A stretch of 37,208 bases of DNA from RGIG3009 sp964470515 (GCA_964470515.1 CAYYDD010000006.1:1-37208), one strand, 5' to 3'. Shown: positions 24,478-31,915, numbered from the stretch's first letter. Notes: a model not told the origin generated them from the letters alone. Program-made: numbers and translations.

Positions 24478-24570
24478 ATGAAGCCCCGTTTTGAAGAACT
24501 GGTACGAGCCAACTTTCGTTTCGGACGAATGTGCTGTCGTTGTTGTCCGTCAACCGATCACGTTTTATAA
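24478..24570 (+). CDS. Putative cysteine-sensing leader peptide (30 aa)
   Basis: A 30-codon ORF with a good ribosome-binding site (AAAGAGGTG at 24465-24472, spacing 5) between the promoter and the metY-like gene. Residues 19-23 are Cys-Cys-Arg-Cys-Cys, four cysteine codons in five, an extreme enrichment in front of cysteine-synthesis genes. The segment 24513-24521 (CTTTCGTTT), just upstream of the Cys codons, is perfectly complementary to 24569-24577 (AAACGAAAG), which overlaps the metY ribosome-binding site GAAAGGAA (24573-24580). A ribosome paused at the Cys codons would cover the upstream arm and free the site. Short polycysteine ORFs that act as cysteine-responsive attenuators are known from mycobacteria; the mechanism here is inferred. 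No membrane segment or known family. Confidence 0.6.
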   Translation: MKPRFEELVRANFRFGRMCCRCCPSTDHVL

Positions 24571-24577
24571 ACGAAAG
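24513..24577 (+). promoter_or_regulatory. Putative SD-sequestering stem (translational attenuator)
   Basis: Arm 24513-24521 pairs with 24569-24577 over 9 bp and masks most of the metY Shine-Dalgarno sequence. A competing small hairpin CGTTT-TAT-AAACG (24561-24573, imperfect by one T) lies at the same right arm. Only 18 nt separate the leader stop from the metY ATG, leaving no room for an intrinsic terminator, so control of translation rather than of transcription is favoured. Confidence 0.5.
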
Positions 24578-24588
24578 GAACTTGCTTT

Positions 24589-25878
24589 ATGTCAGAATAT
24601 AAATTTGAGACCTTACAGCTTCACGTGGGGCAGGAGAGCGCCGATCCGGCCACGGATGCCCGTGCGGTACCGATTTACGCGACGACCTCGTACGTATTCC
24701 GCGATTGCGCACACGCTGCCGCCCGCTTCGGTCTGGCGGATGCCGGCAACGTCTACGGCCGCCTGACCAATTCCACGCAGGAGGTGTTTGAAAAGCGCAT
24801 CGCCGCGCTGGAGGGCGGTGTTGCGGCGCTGGCTCTCGCCTCGGGCGCCGCAGCCATCACCTACACGCTGCAGGCCCTGGGTCAGAACGGCGGTCACGTC
24901 GTCGCCCAGAAGACCATCTACGGAGGCAGCTACAACCTGCTGGCACATACCCTGCCGAGCTTCGGCATCACCGCCGACTTCGTCAACGTCCACAACCTCG
25001 CCGAGGTCGAGGCGGCTATTCAGGCGGATACCCGCGCGATCTATATCGAGACGCTGGGCAACCCCAACAGCGATATCGCCGACGTGGACGCGCTGGCCGA
25101 GCTCGCACACCGTCACGGTCTGCCGCTGGTGGTGGATAACACCTTCGGTACGCCGTATCTGTTCCGCCCCATCGAGCACGGCGCGGATATCGTCGTCCAC
25201 TCCGCCACCAAGTTCATCGGCGGTCACGGTATCACGCTCGGCGGCGTTATCGTAGATTCCGGCAGGTTCGACTGGGCGGCCTCGGGCAAGTACCCGGCCA
25301 TCGCCGAGCCGAATCCCAGCTATCACGGTGTATCCTTTGTGAAGGCCGTCGGCCCCGCCGCGTTCGTCACCTACGTTCGCGCCGTGCTGCTGCGCGATAC
25401 CGGTGCCACGCTGTCGCCCTTTGCCGCGTTTCTGCTGTTGCAGGGCACCGAAACGCTGTCCCTGCGCTTGGAGCGCCACGCGGAAAACGCCGCCCGGGTG
25501 GTCGCATTCCTGCAAAATCACCCGCAGGTGGAAAAGGTCAACCACCCGTCGCTGCCGTCGCATCCGCAGCACGCGCTGTATCAGCGGTATTTCCCGAACG
25601 GCGGCGCGTCCATCTTCACCTTTGAGATCAAGGGCGGGATCAAGGAGGCTCATAAGTTTATCGACAGCCTTCAGATCTTCTCGCTGCTTGCGAACGTCGC
25701 GGACGTGAAGAGCCTGGTCATCCACCCCGCCACCACCACGCACAGCCAGCTGTCGGAGGAGGAGCTGCGTGAGCAGGATATCAAGCCGAACACCATCCGT
25801 CTGTCCATCGGTACGGAGCATATCGACGATATCCTCGCCGATCTAAAGCGCGGCTTTGACGCGGTAAAGGAGGGCTGA
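24589..25878 (+). CDS. O-acetylhomoserine/O-acetylserine sulfhydrylase family (MetY-like)
   Basis: PLP-dependent Cys/Met-metabolism enzyme using sulfide with O-acetylhomoserine (or O-acetylserine) to make homocysteine or cysteine. The 429-residue length is typical for MetY, longer than cystathionine synthases. Signatures are the N-terminal FETLQLHVGQESADPATDARAVPIYATTSY-like region, YGRLTNST (56-63), ETLGNPNSDIADVDALA and the PLP lysine K208 in HSATKFIGGHG. The ribosome-binding site lies within a predicted stem with the leader ORF. It ends 3 nt before cysK. Context with cysK and cysteine leader suggests a role in sulfur assimilation; exact acceptor specificity is not resolved from sequence. 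Confidence 0.92.
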   Translation: MSEYKFETLQLHVGQESADPATDARAVPIYATTSYVFRDCAHAAARFGLADAGNVYGRLTNSTQEVFEKRIAALEGGVAALALASGAAAITYTLQALGQNGGHVVAQKTIYGGSYNLLAHTLPSFGITADFVNVHNLAEVEAAIQADTRAIYIETLGNPNSDIADVDALAELAHRHGLPLVVDNTFGTPYLFRPIEHGADIVVHSATKFIGGHGITLGGVIVDSGRFDWAASGKYPAIAEPNPSYHGVSFVKAVGPAAFVTYVRAVLLRDTGATLSPFAAFLLLQGTETLSLRLERHAENAARVVAFLQNHPQVEKVNHPSLPSHPQHALYQRYFPNGGASIFTFEIKGGIKEAHKFIDSLQIFSLLANVADVKSLVIHPATTTHSQLSEEELREQDIKPNTIRLSIGTEHIDDILADLKRGFDAVKEG

Positions 25879-25881
25879 GCC

Positions 25882-26814
25882 ATGGCACGCATTTATACCT
25901 CGGCCGATCAGCTGATCGGCAAGACCCCGTTGCTGGAGCTGACACACGTTGAAAAGCAGTACGGTCTGAAAGCGCGTATCCTCGCCAAGCTGGAATACTT
26001 CAACCCCGCCGGGTCGGTCAAGGATCGCATCGCCAAGGCGATGATCGACGATGCCGAGACCGCCGGACGGCTGAAGCCCGGCTCGGTCGTCATCGAGCCT
26101 ACCAGCGGCAACACCGGCATCGGGTTGGCGGCGATCGCCGCCGCTCGGGGCTACCGCATCCTCATCGTGATGCCGGAGACGATGTCGGTCGAACGCCGTA
26201 GCCTGATGAAGGCCTACGGCGCCGAGCTGGTGCTCACCGAGGGTGCCAAAGGTATGAAGGGGGCTATCGCCAAGGCCGAGGAGCTGGCCGCCGAGCTGCC
26301 GAACAGCTTTATCCCCGGCCAGTTCGTCAACCCCGCCAACCCGCAGACCCACCGCGAGACCACCGGCCCCGAGATCTATGAGGACACCGACGGTCGGGTG
26401 GATATCTTCGTCGCGGGTGTCGGCACCGGCGGCACGGTGACGGGTGTCGGCGAGTATCTGAAATCGCAAAACCCCGCCGTCCGCGTGGTTGCGGTCGAGC
26501 CGGCCTCGTCGGCGGCGCTGTCCACCGGAGTGGCGGGTGCGCATAAAATTCAAGGCATCGGCGCAGGCTTTGTGCCGGATGTGCTCAACACCGATATTTA
26601 CGACGAGATCATCACCGTCGAAAACGACGATGCGTTCGCCACCGGGAGGTTGATCGGCCGTAGCGAGGGCGTGCTGGTCGGTATCTCCTCGGGTGCCGCC
26701 GCGCACGCTGCCATCGAGCTGGCCCGCCGCCCCGAAAACGAGGGCAAGACCATCGTCGTCCTGCTCCCGGATACCGGTGATCGGTATTTGTCCACCCCGC
26801 TGTTTGCAGAATAA
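25882..26814 (+). CDS. cysK: Cysteine synthase A (O-acetylserine sulfhydrylase)
   Basis: PLP enzyme condensing O-acetylserine with sulfide to L-cysteine. The 310-residue protein has the PLP lysine K47 in NPAGSVKDRIA, the substrate loop PTSGNTGIGLA (73-83), the phosphate-binding GTGGTVTGVG region and ISSGAAAHAA near the C-terminus, where a serine contacts the pyridine nitrogen. The start at ATG 25882, 3 nt after the metY stop, carries the ribosome-binding site GGAGG inside the upstream gene. CysK rather than cystathionine beta-synthase, as no CBS regulatory domain is present. Followed by an internal terminator. Confidence 0.94.
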   Translation: MARIYTSADQLIGKTPLLELTHVEKQYGLKARILAKLEYFNPAGSVKDRIAKAMIDDAETAGRLKPGSVVIEPTSGNTGIGLAAIAAARGYRILIVMPETMSVERRSLMKAYGAELVLTEGAKGMKGAIAKAEELAAELPNSFIPGQFVNPANPQTHRETTGPEIYEDTDGRVDIFVAGVGTGGTVTGVGEYLKSQNPAVRVVAVEPASSAALSTGVAGAHKIQGIGAGFVPDVLNTDIYDEIITVENDDAFATGRLIGRSEGVLVGISSGAAAHAAIELARRPENEGKTIVVLLPDTGDRYLSTPLFAE

Positions 26815-26820
26815 CCTATG

Positions 26821-26851
26821 GTCGGCATCGGGAACGATGTCGGCTTTTTTT
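26821..26851 (+). terminator. Internal rho-independent terminator between cysK and iscS
   Basis: A 10-bp stem with two G-U pairs (26821-26830/26835-26844), GGAA tetraloop and seven consecutive T (26845-26851). It lies inside the operon, 6 nt after the cysK stop; it may reduce expression of iscS-iscU relative to metY-cysK. No separate promoter is obvious before iscS. Confidence 0.75.
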
Positions 26852-26863
26852 AAGGAGAATTGT

Positions 26864-28051
26864 ATGATCTATCTGGATAACGCCGCGACCACCAAAATGA
26901 GCGCTGTCGCCATCGAGGCGATGTACCCGTATATGGCGAAGCTCTACGGCAACCCGTCCAGCCTGCATTCCGCAGGTCAGCGTGCGAACGAGGCGCTGAT
27001 CTCCGCCCGCAGGCGTATCGCGGCGCGGCTGGGCTGTGACGCACACGAGCTCATCTTTACCTCGGGCGGCAGTGAGGCGGATAATCAGGCTCTCGTGTCT
27101 GCTGCCCGCCTCGGGGAGCGAAGAGGCAAACGGCATATCGTCTCCACCGCCTTTGAGCACCACGCCGTGCTGCACACGCTGGAGAAGCTGCGCGGCGAGG
27201 GCTTTGAGATCACGCTGCTGGACGTTCACGAAAACGGTATCGTGCTGCCCGAGCAGGTAGCGGAGGCGATCCGCCCCGATACCTGCCTCGTCACGGTGAT
27301 GTATGCGAATAACGAGATCGGGACCGTGCAGCCTATCGCCGAGATCGGACGACTCTGCCGCGAACGCGGCGTGCTGTTCCATACCGACGCCGTGCAGGCG
27401 GTGGGGTGCCTGCCGATCGACGTGCGGGAGCAGAATATAGATATGCTCTCGCTGTCCGCCCACAAATTCCACGGCCCTAAGGGTGTCGGCGTGCTGTACG
27501 CCCGCCGTGGTATCCGCCTGACGGGGCTCATCGAGGGCGGTGCGCAGGAGCGCGGCAAACGCGCGGGCACCGAGAACGTCCCCGCTGTTATGGGTATGGC
27601 GGCGGCACTGGAGGAGACCTGCGCCGAGCGGGACGCGACCGCCGCCCGCCTGACCATTCTGCGGGATCGGCTGATAGCGGGACTCTCCCGCATCCCGCAC
27701 GCTGTACTCAACGGCGATGCCGTGCGTCGGCTTCCCGGCAACGTCAGCTTCTGCTTCGAGGGCATTGAGGGCGAGTCGATGCTGCTGTTGTTGGACGACC
27801 GCGGCATCTGTGCCTCGTCCGGCTCGGCGTGTACGTCGGGGTCGCTGGATCCCAGCCACGTGCTGCTCAGCATCGGTCGTCCGCACGAGATCGCGCACGG
27901 CTCGTTGCGGCTGACACTGTCGCGCGAGACCACCGAGGCCGAGATCGACGAGACCGTCTCCGCCGTCACACAGGTCGTGTCCTACCTGCGCGGCATCTCA
28001 CCCGTCTGGCGTGATCTGGAGATAGGTAACCAACGTTTTATGATTCCGTGA
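26864..28051 (+). CDS. Cysteine desulfurase (NifS/IscS type)
   Basis: PLP enzyme that takes sulfur from cysteine as an enzyme-bound persulfide for Fe-S cluster assembly. Of 395 residues, the N-terminal YLDNAATTKMS (3-13), HH at 99-100 in FEHHAVLHTLE, the PLP lysine K201 in SLSAHKFHGPKG and the persulfide cysteine C323 in SSGSACTSGSLDPSHVL are all intact. The short SACTSGS loop is that of the NifS/IscS group I enzymes. ATG 26864 follows AAGGAGAA; the longer in-frame ORF from 26693 just reads through cysK in another frame. It lies next to the scaffold gene, the expected partner. Confidence 0.93.
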   Translation: MIYLDNAATTKMSAVAIEAMYPYMAKLYGNPSSLHSAGQRANEALISARRRIAARLGCDAHELIFTSGGSEADNQALVSAARLGERRGKRHIVSTAFEHHAVLHTLEKLRGEGFEITLLDVHENGIVLPEQVAEAIRPDTCLVTVMYANNEIGTVQPIAEIGRLCRERGVLFHTDAVQAVGCLPIDVREQNIDMLSLSAHKFHGPKGVGVLYARRGIRLTGLIEGGAQERGKRAGTENVPAVMGMAAALEETCAERDATAARLTILRDRLIAGLSRIPHAVLNGDAVRRLPGNVSFCFEGIEGESMLLLLDDRGICASSGSACTSGSLDPSHVLLSIGRPHEIAHGSLRLTLSRETTEAEIDETVSAVTQVVSYLRGISPVWRDLEIGNQRFMIP

Positions 28052-28060
28052 GGTGATAGT

Positions 28061-28498
28061 ATGGCTTTGTACAGTGAAAAAGTGATGGAGCATTTCCGCA
28101 ACCCCCGTAACGTCGGAGTCATTGAGAACGCCGACGGTGTCGGCGAGGTCGGCAACGCCAGATGCGGCGATATTATGAAAATCTATCTTAAGATCGAAAA
28201 CGATACCGTCGCGGACGTAAAGTTCGAGACCTTCGGTTGCGCCGGCGCGATCGCGTCCAGCTCAATGGCGACCGAGCTTATCAAAGGCAAACCGGTGGCC
28301 GAGGCGCTCAGCCTCACCAATCAGGCCGTGGTCGAGGCGCTGGACGGCCTGCCCGCCCACAAGCTGCATTGCTCGGTGCTCGCCGAGGAAGCGATCAAAA
28401 AGGCGTTGCAGGACTATTACGAACGGCACGGCATCGCCTACGATCACGCCGCGTTTCCGGATTGTGAGCGCTGCGTGCACTGCTGCGACCGTCCGTAA
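28061..28498 (+). CDS. IscU/NifU-type Fe-S cluster scaffold protein
   Basis: Assembles nascent Fe-S clusters using sulfur from the desulfurase encoded upstream. The 145-residue protein has the three scaffold cysteines C35 (NARCGD, with Asp37), C60 (FGCAGAIASSS) and C104 (HKLHCSVLAEEAI, after His103). Family N-terminus YSEKVMEHFRNPRNVG is present. Unusual feature: the C-terminal tail adds DCERCVHCCDRP, four further cysteines at 135, 138, 141 and 142, beyond the minimal IscU fold. Gap from the desulfurase is 9 nt; RBS GAGGTGATAG. Confidence 0.92.
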   Translation: MALYSEKVMEHFRNPRNVGVIENADGVGEVGNARCGDIMKIYLKIENDTVADVKFETFGCAGAIASSSMATELIKGKPVAEALSLTNQAVVEALDGLPAHKLHCSVLAEEAIKKALQDYYERHGIAYDHAAFPDCERCVHCCDRP

Positions 28499-28505
28499 AA
28501 GCCGC

Positions 28506-28534
28506 TTGATTTACCTACCGCTGTGTGGTATGAT
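28506..28534 (+). promoter_or_regulatory. Predicted promoter of the Rrf2-family regulator
   Basis: TTGATT (28506-28511), 17-bp spacer, TATGAT (28529-28534), 27 bp before the regulator start. The spacer contains ACCTAC (28513-28518), half of the palindrome seen at the metY promoter, consistent with autoregulation (inference). Confidence 0.6.
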
Positions 28535-28561
28535 TAAAGAAAAAACGGGGGACACCGACTT

Positions 28562-29020
28562 ATGATGATCTCGACCCGAGGCCGCTACGCCCTGCGCGTG
28601 CTGCTGGATCTCGCACAAAACCAGACCGACGGCTATATCCCGATGAAGGAGGTCGCCCAGCGGCAGGAGCTGTCGCTGAAATATATCGAGCGTATTATGC
28701 CGGTCCTCTCCAAAAACAACTACGTCGAGGGCGTTCACGGGAAGGGTGGCGGCTACCGTCTGTCGCGCGAGGCGAAGGATTACACGGTGGGGGAGATACT
28801 CCGGCTGGCGGAGGGCGATCTGGCTCCCGTTGCGTGTCTGGGGTGCGATGCCTCCCCCTGTGACCGCGCCGCCGGGTGCCCGACTCTGCCGATGTGGAGC
28901 GAGTTTTATAAGCTGGTCAACGACTACTTCGACGGCATCACCCTCGCCGATCTGATCACGCAGATGAATGCCGAAATCGCCGCCGAGAAAGAACGGCTAA
29001 AGGCAGAGCAGCCGGCATAA
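28562..29020 (+). CDS. Rrf2/IscR-family transcriptional regulator
   Basis: A winged-helix DNA-binding repressor/sensor, 152 residues. N-terminal ISTRGRYALRVLLDLA is the Rrf2 signature, followed by IPMKEVAQRQELSLKYIERIMPVLSKNNYVEGVHGKGGGYRLSR (recognition helix and wing). The region 92-106 carries four cysteines (C92, C95, C100, C106), comparable to the [2Fe-2S]-binding cysteines of IscR but with different spacing. So it may sense Fe-S status, iron or cysteine/sulfur metabolism, as IscR or CymR do. ATG tandem at 28562/28565. It follows the iscU-type gene but has its own promoter. Likely regulates the upstream cysteine/Fe-S operon. Confidence 0.9.
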   Translation: MMISTRGRYALRVLLDLAQNQTDGYIPMKEVAQRQELSLKYIERIMPVLSKNNYVEGVHGKGGGYRLSREAKDYTVGEILRLAEGDLAPVACLGCDASPCDRAAGCPTLPMWSEFYKLVNDYFDGITLADLITQMNAEIAAEKERLKAEQPA

Positions 29021-29064
29021 AAGTACACGGCGGTAAGGAAGAAAATCCTTACCGCCGTACTTTT
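29019..29064 (+). terminator. Rho-independent terminator after the Rrf2 gene
   Basis: A long stem: an 11-bp inner arm 29029-29039/29046-29056 and an 8-bp outer arm 29019-29026/29057-29064 separated by two bulged bases, ending in TTTT. Overlaps the stop codon. Confidence 0.85.
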
Positions 29065-29112
29065 GTTGAAAAAGATATTATTTTATGGTATGCTTGTGCT
29101 ACAATAGGGACA

Positions 29113-29146
29113 AAAAATAATCGGAGCGGTCGCTCCGATTATTTTT
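29113..29146. terminator. Bidirectional terminator of the BsuBI/PstI-like R-M operon
   Basis: Perfect 16-bp arms (29113-29128/29131-29146) with a GT loop and A5/T5 flanks, so U-tracts form on either strand. On the minus strand it ends the endonuclease gene; on the plus strand it would stop read-through from the regulator gene. Confidence 0.85.
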
Positions 29147-30065
29147 AATTACGAGGCCCCATAAATTTATCGCCGTTAAGATGTATCATATGATCGGGCA
29201 TATCTGATAGCCAAACTTCTGTTTCCCAAGCAAGTTCTTCAGCAAACTTTTTGAAGGTCTTAACGTCTGGAAATGCGGTCACATAGATTTTACCGCTTTT
29301 AACATTTTTAGTCATTTCCTCGATCTCAAAGATTCTTTTAGGTGACATAGGACCAACGGATGTGACTGATTCGATGAAATATATCCAATCATTATCTTCG
29401 CGATATAAAACCACATCCGGCATTTTATCGTGTAGAGTAATCTCAAAACCAAGTGATGCGAGTTTATCTGCATTTTTAACAAGGTCTTTTTCGGTTGTAT
29501 CACCGACATAAAGACATTCACTGTTAGGGGCAAATCGGGGAGCAAACTCCTCAATGATTGCTTTTTGTAATTCGTTATGAGCACCAGGAGAGAATGTGAA
29601 ATCTGCTCCGTTAATTCTAACAGGCATCTTTTCCATCTGCTTTTTAGATGAATACATATCAATCAAACTTTCGTGGTTTGCTTTGAACCGTGTCAATTTT
29701 GCATCCCATTCCGCTGTACCAAAACTATGAATAAGGGTTAAAGTTTCCTCGGTAATACGATAACGGTAATTAGGCGAGTTCGTTGCCTTTCCGTTATCTT
29801 CGGTAAGGGCAGCATTGCGGAATTGATGCATTGCTTGTTTGCGGAATGTTTCTCTGCTATTCTCTGCATATGTAACATCATAGGATATTTTGGTGAATTG
29901 CAAAATATCGTGAATACGAATCCAATCATTTGTTGCATTGCTCCAAGCGGTAGTAGGGGCAACATTCAGCATTGCCAAAAGAGAATAACAACATAAATCC
30001 GCTTGTTGTCTTTCTGGCATACCTAATGCGATTAGTATTTTTCTTGCATCATCTAACTTACCCAT
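29145..30065 (-). CDS. BsuBI/PstI-family type II restriction endonuclease
   Basis: A 306-residue protein resembling the BsuBI_PstI_RE family, whose characterised members cut CTGCAG. The nuclease core is seen in the C-terminal half: LHDKMPDVVLYREDNDWIYFIESVTSVGPMSPKR, with D217 and E232 in a PD-(D/E)xK-like arrangement in which the usual lysine is replaced, as in this family. The N-terminal half is helical and probably carries specificity. Overlaps the upstream methyltransferase gene by 8 nt, typical of coupled R-M expression with the methyltransferase first. Base composition is AT-rich relative to the preceding operons, supporting horizontal acquisition. Target site inferred from the family only. 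Confidence 0.88.
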   Translation of the reverse strand: MGKLDDARKILIALGMPERQQADLCCYSLLAMLNVAPTTAWSNATNDWIRIHDILQFTKISYDVTYAENSRETFRKQAMHQFRNAALTEDNGKATNSPNYRYRITEETLTLIHSFGTAEWDAKLTRFKANHESLIDMYSSKKQMEKMPVRINGADFTFSPGAHNELQKAIIEEFAPRFAPNSECLYVGDTTEKDLVKNADKLASLGFEITLHDKMPDVVLYREDNDWIYFIESVTSVGPMSPKRIFEIEEMTKNVKSGKIYVTAFPDVKTFKKFAEELAWETEVWLSDMPDHMIHLNGDKFMGPRN

Positions 30066-31554
30066 TTATAAGCACTCCTAAAATATTATCACAAGCATCA
30101 ACAGACAAATCACCTGCATCCATAAGCGCAGAACCAAGTTTTTCAATCTCATCCAATGTGGGAATGGGCATAGAGTTGACCTCGGTTGAGTTTACCTGTG
30201 TTGAGCCATTCAAAATTCTATAATACTGGTCATATATTGTAGAATTAAAAATCACAAATAGTCCATAAACCTGTTTTTCGCTCATATCAAAATTTATACC
30301 TTCAATAAAATTCAATTTGTTTTGGGTGCTAATACGGTCATATTCCGGCAGACTATCGAAAAGATAAACACCACACTGCAATCGACGTTTTTCCTCTTTG
30401 GCAGTAAATCGTTTTACCAAAAGATAGTTTTTATTTCGCTGTATTAAACCTGATTTTTCAGTGGTGATGTATTGAAAATCTTTCTCGATAGGAAAAACAA
30501 CCCGACCGTTTTTAATGTGCTGTGAATAAAGCAACGGGACAGAGTTCTCCGTTGGTTGGCTTTTTAAATACTCTTTACTGCGAAAATCAACGGTTATGCC
30601 AGTTCGCATTTTCAATCCTAATGATGGCAATGTATCGTGCCACCTATTCAAGCACTGTAACACTTGCAGATCATCCTCTGTTGTTACAAGATATACATAC
30701 TTTTCTTCCCCCACAACAACAGATGAATATGGTATCTCAATTGTGCTGATGTTGTTAAAATCTCTATTTGAATTTGAGCAAGTGATTTTAATGTTTTCTT
30801 TTATTGCTGATTTATCAACTTTAATGATAATAGTTTCTTGTAAAACTTTTTCGTTTTCAAAAACTTTATCTCTGCTAACAAAGAGGTGAATGTGTTTCAA
30901 CGTGCCGACATCTAAAAGATAATCTCTAAACCGTTGAAAATATGCACCGGAAGTCCAAGAACGAGGGATAATAAAAACCATTTCACCGTCTGTATCCAAA
31001 TTAAACAGTCCCATTGCAGTAAAAAGAAAATACAGGTTTGGAGCTCCATAGCATATGCTCGGCATACTCATAGCCTCAACAGCATCTTTCATTATTTTTT
31101 TATACGGTGGGTTGCAAATGATCCAATCATATTTTGGTGGGTTTTCGTTTGCCATAATATTTTGGTTAAAGTCATCGCTTTGTGATGTTATATAGTTGTC
31201 CTCTATTATTTGAAAATCCAATGGAATTTTTGAATTTGATTTTAAATAATTGAGATTGTTTTTTAATAATGGCAAAACATCAAAACTTGTTTCGTAGCAA
31301 GTTATTGATATTTGTTTTATGCGATTTTCATTTTGCAATCGTTCTACAACAGCAGCAGTGAGAATGCCGGAACCTGCGCCCGGATCAAGAATTGTTATCT
31401 TACTTTTTTGAGGCGCAACAAACAATGATGCCATATACTGAGCAGTTTCAGTAGATGTAAAAAATTGACCGATGCTTTTTCTTTTTGATTTAGGCATTTC
31501 TTCAAGATATTTAAGAGAATTTTGAAAAACAGTTTCCGTCAAAGAAATAAACAT
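30058..31554 (-). CDS. N6-adenine DNA methyltransferase of the R-M pair
   Basis: Class I S-adenosylmethionine-dependent DNA methyltransferase, 498 residues. Motif I is LDPGAGSGILTAA (56-68) and motif IV NPPY (148-151) in WIICNPPYKKI, defining an N6-adenine (or N4) methylase; the BsuBI/PstI partner implies adenine. The C-terminal half holds the target-recognition region. Has an excellent ribosome-binding site AAGGAGGTGA before the start. Overlaps the endonuclease gene. It would protect the host from the endonuclease encoded downstream. Confidence 0.9.
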   Translation of the reverse strand: MFISLTETVFQNSLKYLEEMPKSKRKSIGQFFTSTETAQYMASLFVAPQKSKITILDPGAGSGILTAAVVERLQNENRIKQISITCYETSFDVLPLLKNNLNYLKSNSKIPLDFQIIEDNYITSQSDDFNQNIMANENPPKYDWIICNPPYKKIMKDAVEAMSMPSICYGAPNLYFLFTAMGLFNLDTDGEMVFIIPRSWTSGAYFQRFRDYLLDVGTLKHIHLFVSRDKVFENEKVLQETIIIKVDKSAIKENIKITCSNSNRDFNNISTIEIPYSSVVVGEEKYVYLVTTEDDLQVLQCLNRWHDTLPSLGLKMRTGITVDFRSKEYLKSQPTENSVPLLYSQHIKNGRVVFPIEKDFQYITTEKSGLIQRNKNYLLVKRFTAKEEKRRLQCGVYLFDSLPEYDRISTQNKLNFIEGINFDMSEKQVYGLFVIFNSTIYDQYYRILNGSTQVNSTEVNSMPIPTLDEIEKLGSALMDAGDLSVDACDNILGVLING

Positions 31555-31586
31555 TGTTTGTCACCTCCTTACCGTGATTCAAATTA

Positions 31587-31615
31587 AGTATAACATAATT
31601 AACCGCTTCATTCAA
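31587..31615 (-). promoter_or_regulatory. Promoter for the BsuBI/PstI-like R-M operon
   Basis: On the minus strand, TTGAAT (31615-31610), 17-bp spacer, TATACT (31592-31587), 33 bp upstream of the methyltransferase ATG at 31554. Confidence 0.7.
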
Positions 31616-31618
31616 GGT

Positions 31619-31705
31619 TTAAAAATCAAATCTTTGAGGTAAGGCAGGAATAGCCATCATACTTTCGGCGGTTTTACTGCTTAAAAACAAAGTTTCTAAC
31701 GGCAT
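31619..31705 (-). CDS. 28-residue ORF, possible gene remnant
   Basis: Encodes 28 residues ending KTAESMMAIPALPQRFDF, then TAA. There is no convincing ribosome-binding site before the ATG at 31705, and the frame is stopped 17 codons further upstream. It reads like the C-terminal tail of a longer protein whose body has been lost. I do not recognise the family. Could be a chance ORF. Confidence 0.3.
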   Translation of the reverse strand: MPLETLFLSSKTAESMMAIPALPQRFDF

Positions 31706-31728
31706 TTTCACTTGTATGATTTTCAGTT

Positions 31729-31762
31729 CTGTGGTATGATTATTGTCATACCACAGTTTTTT
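31729..31762 (+). terminator. Rho-independent terminator, orphan
   Basis: Perfect 11-bp stem (31729-31739/31746-31756), 6-nt loop and six T. It points along the plus strand, yet there is no plus-strand gene upstream in this gap. It may be left from a deleted gene or guard against read-through. Confidence 0.65.
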
Positions 31763-31793
31763 GTGTTACGGTTTGACACAAGCATATAATAAC

Positions 31794-31915
31794 CTCACGG
31801 CGTGACCGAAATCGGAGATTTCGACGCCTGAGAGAACGTTGAACCATAACCTTCAAAGGCTTTGCCTTTGAGGGCTTCGCCCAAACAACGCTTCGCGTTG
31901 CGGTTATGGTATAAT
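31794..31915 (+). repeat. Structured repeat element, copy 2 (cloverleaf-like)
   Basis: A leading hairpin (31794-31832; GGCGT/ACGCC and CGAAATC/GATTTCG stems) is followed by an outer 9-bp stem ACCATAACC (31843-31851)/GGTTATGGT (31902-31910). The outer stem encloses three hairpins: CAAAGGC-TTT-GCCTTTG (31854-31870), GGGC-TTC-GCCC (31872-31882) and CAACGC-TTC-GCGTTG (31886-31900). A TATAAT begins at 31910. The last 43 bp recur at 22691-22733. Could be an interspersed repeat of the REP/MITE kind, a structured RNA, or a promoter-carrying element. Confidence 0.75.

Noticed and set aside
26693..26863. N-terminal extension of the cysteine desulfurase frame
   Set aside because: It overlaps the cysK coding sequence in another frame and crosses the internal terminator. 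The true start carries AAGGAG and begins with the family's YLDNAATT motif.
31773..31790. TTGACA and TATAAT promoter in the structured-element gap
   Set aside because: The two boxes are separated by only 6 bp, too close for a sigma-A promoter.
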